Assembly: GCA_964609495.1 (NCBI GenBank)
Contig: CAZSTA010000072.1
Location: 1 to 14,454 of the forward strand
Source: CAZSTA01 sp964609495 [NCBI: uncultured bacterium]
GTDB taxonomy: Bacteria > CAZSTA01
Direction: 5' to 3'
DNA: 14,454 bases
The notes beneath the pieces were generated by a model. It saw only the letters and a program-made list of their open reading frames with translations, was not told the origin of the DNA and made no database searches. Numbering within the stretch: the stretch's first letter is position 1; each line of letters opens with the position of its first letter. Of this stretch, positions 1 through 5,657 are shown one piece after another. The translations under genes were made by a program, and so were the position numbers.

Positions 1-1454
1 TTATAAGTTTCAAGTCTCGCATCGGTTACCCCAAGCCAAACCCGGTCCTTGATCACATTGGGGGTGATGAGAAGGATATCCGCATCGGTATCCTGTTGAA
101 GGATCTCTATGATAGAGCTCATCGCCCCGCGAAATTCACTGGTGCTAATTGAGGTCTGAGGATGGCTGTCGTTTATCCCGTAGCAGATAGTTACTAAATC
201 TGGATCGAAGGGAACTACATCCCTTCTCACTCGATTTAGCGCATCTACAGAGGTCTCGGCTGGGATACCATTATTTATAACCCCGATACTCAGAGCGACA
301 TTTAAAGTTTTGATCTGAGCTTGAGGATAACGTTCTCTCAAAACCTGACCGAAGAGGGACACATAACACTTAGAGGGATCGCTAGCCTCCATTCCATAGG
401 TGACGCTATCTCCCATACATACAATCGTTACCGACTGTCCAGCATAGAGCCTGTCTCTCACTCTTCTTAAATAAGGCGGGACTATAACCTCAAAATTCAC
501 CATAGCAGGAGAGGGATAATCCTCAGCGGAATCCATATCCTTCGCCTTAACGTAGAAGGTATAGCTGCCCTCTGATAGTCCTTTGTAACTAACACTCGTG
601 TCATAGCTGAAGTAGGACCAATTCTCATCATTTAACTTGTAGGAATATCTTAGTTGAGGAGTAGGAGTAGTATCGTCTGTTCCCGTCCACTCGAAATACG
701 CGACTGAATCATAAGGGCTAACATCAGGGTCATCTGGACCTCCTTTGATTATTGTGGTCTTGGGAGGAAGGTTGGAGCTAGTGGTCCAGTGCAGATTCCA
801 AGTCCGCTCTAATCCATTCCCAGCCAGATCTTGAGCTCCCGGCCTTATCGATAAGGTGTAATAGGTGTTAGTCCTCAACCACTCATTGGGACGCACAATC
901 AGTTTATTTCCCTCCCAATCAAGTTGGAGGGAGAATGCTGGACTCGCGAGAAGATTTGCCTCCACCGAATCTTGATTCATGGGTTCGCTAAATGTTATCT
1001 CTATCGCTTTTCCACCTGATACTCCTGTTTCCTCCTCAACGGGAGAGCTTAAGATCACTTGAGGAGGAGTGGTATCTACCTCAAAGTCTATTTTAGGGGG
1101 AGAGGGGTCTATATTACCAGCTCTGTCTCGAGCAGCAACGGTAAACGTATGCTTGCCTTCTGTTAAGTTAGTGAAGACCTTCTGGGTGGAGAAGGTCCAC
1201 TTCTGTTTACCATCTAAGGAGTAAGAATACATTATCTTATCAGTTGAAGTTTGATCATCGCTTCCAATCCAAGCAAAAGTTACATCGTGAACATTTATAA
1301 CCGGGGCTGGAGATTTAGTTATCCTGGTATTAGGAGGATTAGGATCTTGACCAGGAGAAACGCCTATCCCTTCATTAGTACATCCGCCAGAGGTCAAGAA
1401 TATTGGCGGGATTAAAATTATAAGGAGCAAAATTGAAAAGACTCTCTTAAGCAT
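1..1454 (-). CDS. Secreted or lipid-anchored SGNH/GDSL hydrolase with Ig-like domains (3' end beyond window)
   Basis: About 484 codons are visible and the reading frame is open to the left edge, so the C-terminus is missing. Residues 1-25 are a signal peptide (KR, a long hydrophobic stretch, then TSGGC); Cys25 sits in a lipobox-like but non-canonical context, so a lipoprotein is likely, not certain. Roughly 40-125 is a fibronectin/Ig-like sandwich, 127-228 (starting DTTPP, with TFSEPMN) matches the bacterial Ig-like Big_5/SbsA-like type, 232-335 is a second FN3-like module, and from 345 an SGNH hydrolase domain begins with block I GDS at 348-350 and block III GIND at 426-429. The block V Asp-x-x-His would lie off the window. 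The nucleophile is inferred to be Ser350. The likely role is an extracytoplasmic esterase or carbohydrate de-esterification; the substrate is unknown. The start is ATG at 1454: GGAG abuts it and a stronger GGAGG lies 14 nt upstream, an unusual arrangement, but no alternative in-frame start is seen. It is divergent from the long plus-strand run. Confidence 0.88.
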   Translation of the reverse strand, partial: MLKRVFSILLLIILIPPIFLTSGGCTNEGIGVSPGQDPNPPNTRITKSPAPVINVHDVTFAWIGSDDQTSTDKIMYSYSLDGKQKWTFSTQKVFTNLTEGKHTFTVAARDRAGNIDPSPPKIDFEVDTTPPQVILSSPVEEETGVSGGKAIEITFSEPMNQDSVEANLLASPAFSLQLDWEGNKLIVRPNEWLRTNTYYTLSIRPGAQDLAGNGLERTWNLHWTTSSNLPPKTTIIKGGPDDPDVSPYDSVAYFEWTGTDDTTPTPQLRYSYKLNDENWSYFSYDTSVSYKGLSEGSYTFYVKAKDMDSAEDYPSPAMVNFEVIVPPYLRRVRDRLYAGQSVTIVCMGDSVTYGMEASDPSKCYVSLFGQVLRERYPQAQIKTLNVALSIGVINNGIPAETSVDALNRVRRDVVPFDPDLVTICYGINDSHPQTSISTSEFRGAMSSIIEILQQDTDADILLITPNVIKDRVWLGVTDARLETY

Positions 1455-1562
1455 CTCCGTTGTGAATGCCTCCTTTTTTATCTTAATTTCAATTGCTATT
1501 CGAACTATACTTTCGCAGATTTTCCAAAAATCTACTATTAATAAGAATTTTTGCAGGATTTG

Positions 1563-1691
1563 TTACACATATCCTCCTCTACCCCCAAATCCGCTTGGAA
1601 ACGGAGCTCTCAGTTTAGCATCTTCAAAAACTGCGAAACTATAGTCAATTACTATTCGAGGACAGAACCTCGTTACTTCCTTGATCTGATG
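1563..1691 (-). pseudogene. Possible C-terminal remnant of a decayed gene
   Basis: A 42-codon open frame follows an in-frame TAA at 1694-1692 and ends at TAA (1565-1563). Its translation reads like natural protein (the end is PFPSGFGGRGGYV, preceded by IVIDYSFAVFEDAKLRAP) and not like random low-complexity sequence. It has no ATG or credible ribosome site. A second frame upstream (from about 1739, VIIAFNYQTSQSANYN) could be the same gene before a frameshift near 1680. It lies inside the leader predicted from the 1745-1773 promoter. The family is not recognised. It could equally be chance; confidence is low. Confidence 0.2.
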
Positions 1692-1744
1692 TTATAATTT
1701 GCAGATTGCGAAGTCTGGTAATTAAAGGCAATGATCACCAAATA

Positions 1745-1773
1745 ATTATAGCATAGAAGAAGATATTAGTCAA
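1745..1773 (-). promoter_or_regulatory. Sigma-70-type promoter reading leftward toward the SGNH hydrolase gene
   Basis: On the minus strand, TTGACT (1773-1768) is followed by a 17-nt spacer and TATAAT (1750-1745), with an extended -10 TGC directly before it. That is five of six -35 bases and a perfect -10. Predicted transcription start is near 1738, which leaves a leader of about 285 nt before the ATG at 1454. No closer convincing promoter was found. Spacing and matches are seen; activity is inferred. Confidence 0.6.
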
Positions 1774-1846
1774 TGGTATCTATCTCCTAGGTAAGCATGT
1801 AAAAGTTTGTGCTAGTAGCTTTTCGCTAGGGAGTTCAAGATATAAA

Positions 1847-2007
1847 TCCCCCCTCACCCTAGCCCTCTCCCACGAGGGGAGAGGGAACATTGAGATAAGA
1901 CTGCTCTCTTTAGTTCCCCTGCCCTTGAGGGGAGGGTGATTTAAGGTGAGTTCAAGGGCTAATCTGAACTCGAACATCTCAGATAAAAATTTTGAAACTA
2001 CTCAATA
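1847..2007 (+). repeat. Dispersed intergenic repeat, copy A (longest copy)
   Basis: The left half (1847-1944) matches the reverse complement of 8452-8560 at roughly 90 percent apart from an insertion of about 14-15 nt in the latter. The right half (1937-2007) matches the reverse complement of 14383-14454 at about 89 percent. The left half holds two GC-rich hairpins: CCTCTCCC/GGGAGAGG (loop ACGAG-like) and a CCCCT...AGGGG stem. In one frame it encodes PLPSWERARVRG, a peptide string commonly produced by intergenic REP-like repeats in many bacterial genomes. It is likely a non-autonomous mobile or REP/MITE-like sequence; no terminal inverted repeats or target duplication could be defined. Confidence 0.85.
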
Positions 2008-2025
2008 CAGGGGATTCAGTCTTCT

Positions 2026-2054
2026 TTGCGAAAATTTTGGATTTATGTTATAAT
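2026..2054 (+). promoter_or_regulatory. Sigma-70-type promoter for the DUF58-vWA gene run
   Basis: TTGCGA (2026-2031, four of six -35 bases), a 17-nt spacer, then TATAAT (2049-2054) preceded by TG at 2046-2047, giving an extended -10. Predicted start is near 2061, about 70 nt before the ATG at 2133. It begins only 19 nt beyond the end of repeat copy A. It is the only convincing plus-strand promoter seen upstream of the nine co-directional genes. Confidence 0.6.
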
Positions 2055-2061
2055 TAGGGTA

Positions 2062-2086
2062 ATCATTCGGGATTTCATTGAATGAT
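2062..2086 (+). promoter_or_regulatory. Stem-loop at the predicted 5' end of the operon mRNA
   Basis: Inverted repeat ATCATTC (2062-2068) / GAATGAT (2080-2086) with an 11-nt loop, starting at about +2 relative to the predicted transcription start. It could stabilise the 5' end of the mRNA or be an operator for a dimeric repressor. Function is inference; the inverted repeat is seen. Confidence 0.3.
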
Positions 2087-2122
2087 AGGTTAGTTAGATC
2101 ATAAAAGATTTTTGTATCGATT

Positions 2123-2130
2123 AGGAGGAG
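2123..2130 (+). promoter_or_regulatory. Ribosome binding site that fixes the DUF58 gene start
   Basis: AGGAGGAG lies just before the ATG at 2133. It would be inside the coding sequence if the in-frame TTG at 2112 were used, and that TTG has no purine-rich site upstream. This favours ATG 2133. Confidence 0.75.
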
Positions 2131-2132
2131 AT

Positions 2133-3014
2133 ATGGCTCGTCAATTATTCGATGCTGAGTTTTTGCACAAGCTCGAATTCCTGCAACTTATCGCCAGAAG
2201 AATATTCGCGGGACGGGTGAAAGGGGAGCGTCGAAGCCCAAGGCATGGCACTAGCATCGAGTTTGCAGATTATCGAGAATATGAGAGCGGCGATGATTTT
2301 AGATATGTGGATTGGAACATCTACAGCCGCTTAGATAAACTATTCGTTAAGCTTTTTACCGAGGAGGAGGATCTATCGATCCACATCTTGATCGACTCCA
2401 GTAATTCTATGTCCTTTGGTTCACCACCTAAAATGGATTATGCGGCTAGAGTAGCGGCGGCCTTGGGATATATTGGTCTATCCGATTTGGATAGGGTTGG
2501 GGTAGCCTCTTTCTCCTCTAAGCTCGCTCGACCTCTGCCTCCGACCAGGGGAAAGAATCAAGTCTTCAATCTCTTCAATTATCTGGAAAATATAGAGTGC
2601 GGAGGCGAGACGAACTTCAGCCAGTGCGTTCAGGAGTATATCCTGCGAACTAGAGGAGCAGGCGTGATGATCCTGATAAGCGATCTGATGGACAGCAATG
2701 GCTATGAGAGAGGATTGGATTTCCTAAGGTATAGGAAGTTCGATATCTTCTTGCTTCAGATAGTATGTGATGAGGAATTAGATCCAAGAGTAAGGGGAGA
2801 GGTGAAATTCATCGATGCCGAGACGAGGGAGAGGATCGAGCTTACCGTCTCCGAGCCTACTCTTAACTACTATAAAGGGACGGTCGAGAAGTTTTTCTCG
2901 GGGATAGAGGATTATTGCTTGAAGCGGCAAATAGATTACATAAGGACTAGCACCTCTATCCCTTTTGAAGAGCTGGTTCTAAAATACTTGAGGTATGGTG
3001 GTTTCCTGAAATGA
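2133..3014 (+). CDS. DUF58 family protein (vWA-like fold)
   Basis: A protein of 293 residues, the usual length for the family. The hallmark DUF58 block is complete: GERRSPRHGTSIEFADYR around 31-48, then GDDFRYVDWNIYSR at 53-66 and EEEDLSIHILIDSSNSM ending at 93. The vWA-type MIDAS is present as D88-x-S90-x-S92, with a candidate Thr160 (GGETNF) and an Asp in ISDLMD (182-187), so metal binding is likely retained. No signal peptide or membrane helix is seen; it should be cytosolic or peripheral. DUF58 proteins are typically encoded with a MoxR AAA+ ATPase upstream and membrane vWA proteins downstream. Here the downstream partner overlaps by 4 nt (ATGA), but the upstream position is taken by a promoter and a repeat, with no moxR. 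It is the first gene of the run. The molecular function of DUF58 is not established. Confidence 0.93.
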   Translation: MARQLFDAEFLHKLEFLQLIARRIFAGRVKGERRSPRHGTSIEFADYREYESGDDFRYVDWNIYSRLDKLFVKLFTEEEDLSIHILIDSSNSMSFGSPPKMDYAARVAAALGYIGLSDLDRVGVASFSSKLARPLPPTRGKNQVFNLFNYLENIECGGETNFSQCVQEYILRTRGAGVMILISDLMDSNGYERGLDFLRYRKFDIFLLQIVCDEELDPRVRGEVKFIDAETRERIELTVSEPTLNYYKGTVEKFFSGIEDYCLKRQIDYIRTSTSIPFEELVLKYLRYGGFLK

Positions 3015-4948
3015 GTTTTCTAAACTATAGCGCATTCTACTTCGCCGCGTCTATACCGGCGGTTATCCTTCTCTATCTACTTAAGACGAAGAGAAGGGAG
3101 ATAACTATCCCCAGTATATTCTTGTGGGATAAGATGATAAAAGATGTTCGAGCGCATACTTCATTGCGCTGGTTAAAGAAAAATCTACTCCTTCTGCTCC
3201 AACTATTGATCTTAGCCCTTCTCACCTTGGGGATGGCTAGACCTTTCTACACTAAACAGGTCCCTTATGGGAGGGATATCCTCCTGATTATGGACGCTTC
3301 AGCCAGTATGTGGACCATGGAGGGAGAGGGGGTTCGATTCGATTATGCTCGGGAGAGAGCGATCGGCCTCGTTGATAGGTTGAAAGGAACAAGCGAGATG
3401 GCTATAATCAAAGCTGGGGCAGAGTCGATATTAGCGTGTGATTTCACTTCCGATAAGAATAAGTTGAAGAGCGCAATTGAGAGCATGAATCCAGAGGAGA
3501 CGCCGACTAATCTCAGAGATGCTATCCTCTTGGCTCTGCCATTGGTATCCTCGCGAGGGGCGAGCGAGATCATAGTTATAAGTGATGGAGCTTTCTCCGC
3601 GGAAGATCAATTGCCCCAAGCGATTCGCCTGATCTCGACTTCTGTGGAGAAGACTGAGACCTCGACTTCCTTCTCCACCAGTGAGGAGGATCGATCGGGA
3701 TTGAGAGTTGGTTTCATCGTTATCGGAGAGACCTCCGATAACCTGGGAATAGTGGGGCTAAGTATCAGGAGGACTTATTATAGTGCCTTCGACTATGAGG
3801 CGTTGCTTCAGATTAAGAATTACTCGGATGGAACTCTTGTGGTTCCTCTTCGCCTCTACTCAGGAGAAGGGCAAGAGGAGGAGATAATCTACTCCTCCGA
3901 ATTTCTTATTGGACCTCATTCGGGAACGATTAAGATCTTCCCCTATTTCGGAGAGGTGGGAACGGTGATCAGAACAGAGCTAGGGGTAGAGGATAATATG
4001 AGCATAGATAATCAAGCTTATGCGGTGCTTGCTCCATCAAGGGAGATATCTATCCTTATGCTAAGCGAAGGCAATGTTTTTCTCGAGAAGGCTTTTAAGA
4101 TCTATCCTCATCTTAAGGTTGATATAGTAGATCCGGCTCTTATTAGCGATGAGGAGAACCTACCAGATCCGTCAACCTATGATCTAATTATATGTGATAG
4201 GATCCCTTGGCCTAGTCCCCTGATCGGGAATTTCATCTTCATCGATACTATCCCTCCTCAAGCGCCCTTCGAACTGAGAGGAGAGGTCGGCAATCCATTC
4301 ATCCTCGATTGGAAGAGGGATAATCCTATACTGAGATTCGTCAATCTCGATGATGTTCATATAGATAAGGCGATGTTGATAGAGAGGACGGAGGACTGGG
4401 GGGATGTCTTGGTAGATGGTGATACCACTCCTCTTATATACCTATTCGAAAGGGAGGGGATGAAAGCGCTCTTCATCGGCTTTGATCTTCTCGACTCCGA
4501 TTTCCCCTTAAGGGTGGCTTTCCCGATCTTCTTATCTAATGCGTTGAGTTGGTTCCTACCGGAGGAACAGGAAGCGGCGGTATCTATCCGAGCTGGAGAT
4601 AGTTATTCCCCAAAATTAACCGATTCTGGGGGGAGGACAGTGGTTGTTGATCCTTTAGGAAGAAGGACTCAGCTCACCGAGGGAATCTTCACCGGAACTA
4701 AGCTCTGCGGAGTTTATAGGGTCATATCGGGAGATGAGACCGAGTCCTTCGCGGTGAATCTCCTAGATGACGAGGAGTCGAATGTCATCCCTCGCGCGAA
4801 GCTAGAGATAGCCGATGACGAGGAGATGATGGGAGGAGAGTCCCTAACTAAGGTCAATGTCGAGCTTTGGCCATATTTTATCCTCTCAGCTTTAGCTCTG
4901 ATTCTGCTAGAATGGTATGTGTATCATCGCCAATCATTTACTATTTAG
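3011..4948 (+). CDS. BatA-type membrane vWA protein
   Basis: A protein of 645 residues. The N-terminus matches the BatA/aerotolerance N-terminal domain: helix 1 at about 6-24, a short loop with KTKRREITIPSIFLW, and helix 2 at 57-75. A vWA domain follows from about 88, with MIDAS D95-A-S97-A-S99, Thr around 164-166 and Asp192 in ISDGA. After it come beta-rich segments (about 230-600) and a C-terminal helix at 619-637, so both ends are membrane-anchored. The topology implies vWA-to-C-terminal regions on one side between the anchors, probably periplasmic, though orientation is inferred. The start overlaps the DUF58 stop (ATGA), indicating translational coupling. Relatives act with MoxR/DUF58 proteins in stress resistance or assembly of envelope complexes; the client here is unknown. 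It could also be named a DUF4175/BatA-like protein; the exact subfamily is uncertain. Confidence 0.88.
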   Translation: MSFLNYSAFYFAASIPAVILLYLLKTKRREITIPSIFLWDKMIKDVRAHTSLRWLKKNLLLLLQLLILALLTLGMARPFYTKQVPYGRDILLIMDASASMWTMEGEGVRFDYARERAIGLVDRLKGTSEMAIIKAGAESILACDFTSDKNKLKSAIESMNPEETPTNLRDAILLALPLVSSRGASEIIVISDGAFSAEDQLPQAIRLISTSVEKTETSTSFSTSEEDRSGLRVGFIVIGETSDNLGIVGLSIRRTYYSAFDYEALLQIKNYSDGTLVVPLRLYSGEGQEEEIIYSSEFLIGPHSGTIKIFPYFGEVGTVIRTELGVEDNMSIDNQAYAVLAPSREISILMLSEGNVFLEKAFKIYPHLKVDIVDPALISDEENLPDPSTYDLIICDRIPWPSPLIGNFIFIDTIPPQAPFELRGEVGNPFILDWKRDNPILRFVNLDDVHIDKAMLIERTEDWGDVLVDGDTTPLIYLFEREGMKALFIGFDLLDSDFPLRVAFPIFLSNALSWFLPEEQEAAVSIRAGDSYSPKLTDSGGRTVVVDPLGRRTQLTEGIFTGTKLCGVYRVISGDETESFAVNLLDDEESNVIPRAKLEIADDEEMMGGESLTKVNVELWPYFILSALALILLEWYVYHRQSFTI

Positions 4949-4955
4949 AGGGGGG

Positions 4956-4973
4956 GCGCGATAAGCGCGATAA
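4956..4973. repeat. Perfect tandem 9-mer in the gap before plsY
   Basis: GCGCGATAA occurs twice head to tail. A related GCGCGATTA lies at 5609-5617, at the very end of plsY. The tandem can fold as a weak GCGC hairpin or an AGCG/CGCT hairpin (4964-4977). The 61-nt gap shows no promoter. Possibly chance, or a remnant of rearrangement around plsY. Confidence 0.4.
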
Positions 4974-5009
4974 CGCTATTTTCCCAATTTCAGTCTGGGG
5001 GTGGTAGGT

Positions 5010-5618
5010 ATGATCGCCAGATCAATAATAATTATGGTTATCTCCTATCTGTTCGGTGCTATACCGGTGGGACTGCTGGCAGGTAAGTTATTCAAGGGGA
5101 TCGATGTGCGAGAATACGGAAGCGGAAGTATAGGAGCAACCAACGTATTAGGAGCGGCAGGGCCCTTCGCAGGACTTCTGACCCTCCTAGGGGATATACT
5201 CAAAGGAGTAATCCCGGTCCTGCTAGCAAAATACTACCTGGAAGCGGATGGTTTAGTAGCCCTGGCGGGCTTTATAGCGGTAATCGGGCATGATTACACC
5301 GTCTTTCTTGGCTTTCGGGGAGGAAAAGGGGTATCAACAAGCCTAGGAGTATTGGCCGCCCTCAACTTCCCAGTTGCTCTCTTCTCTGCTTTGCTTCTAT
5401 TGGCGATAGTTGGGCTGACGAGGTATAAATCTTTGGGTTCGATCTTAGCCCTTATCTTCTCGCCCCTAATTATGGTGATATATCATCAACCCTCGGCCTA
5501 TGTACTGTTAGGTATAGCCTTAGCTGGGTTGACTATCTATAGACATAGAGAGAATATTGAGCGTCTCAGAGCAGGAACGGAACACAAGTTGGGAGAGAAG
5601 CGCGCGAGGCGCGATTAG
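5010..5618 (+). CDS. plsY: Acyl-phosphate:glycerol-3-phosphate acyltransferase PlsY
   Basis: Transfers an acyl group from acyl-phosphate to sn-glycerol-3-phosphate to give lysophosphatidate, the first membrane-bound step of phospholipid synthesis in most bacteria (partner PlsX, not in the window). The 202-residue length is normal. Motif 1 GSGSIGATN is at 37-45, motif 2 GHDYTVFLGFRGGKGVST at 93-110, and a third conserved block LTRYKSLGSI follows; several hydrophobic helices cover the rest (N-terminal helix about 5-25). I chose ATG 5010 because the GGGGGTGG sequence (4996-5003) sits at a usable distance; GTG 5001 would add three residues but has no spacer to its purine tract. It lies between two vWA genes, which is not a usual home for plsY, and it uses GCA and GGA codons more than its neighbours by eye. 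Function is confident; the reason for its location is not. Confidence 0.96.
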   Translation: MIARSIIIMVISYLFGAIPVGLLAGKLFKGIDVREYGSGSIGATNVLGAAGPFAGLLTLLGDILKGVIPVLLAKYYLEADGLVALAGFIAVIGHDYTVFLGFRGGKGVSTSLGVLAALNFPVALFSALLLLAIVGLTRYKSLGSILALIFSPLIMVIYHQPSAYVLLGIALAGLTIYRHRENIERLRAGTEHKLGEKRARRD

Positions 5619-5657
5619 CAGACTGAAAATTTTGATTACTGAGGTGTATTTGAGATA

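Larger units (their letters stand above)
1455..1846. other. Intergenic leader region between divergent genes
   Basis: AT-rich non-coding stretch. It contains the minus-strand promoter (1745-1773), the possible gene remnant (1563-1691), a short 7-bp hairpin (1517-1533, arms AGATTTT/AAAATCT, loop of 3), a 5-bp CGAGG/CCTCG hairpin (1657-1672), and a plus-strand extended -10 (1690-1698) without a good -35. No riboswitch class, tRNA or small RNA could be recognised. Confidence 0.5.

Noticed and set aside
1462-1644. Plus-strand 60-codon open frame
   Set aside because: No ribosome site or promoter, composition of random AT-rich sequence, and it lies opposite the hydrolase leader.
1455-1740. Riboswitch in the hydrolase leader
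   Set aside because: No known riboswitch core could be matched; only short hairpins are present.
1780-1977. Minus-strand open frame containing PLPSWERARVRGD
   Set aside because: It is read from repeat copy A and has no ribosome site; same artefact as above.
1847-2007. CRISPR array or insertion sequence
   Set aside because: The repeated units are widely spaced single copies, not regularly spaced, and no transposase frame accompanies them.
2112-2132. TTG start giving seven extra residues to the DUF58 protein
   Set aside because: The strong AGGAGGAG would then be inside the gene, and nothing resembling a ribosome site precedes the TTG.
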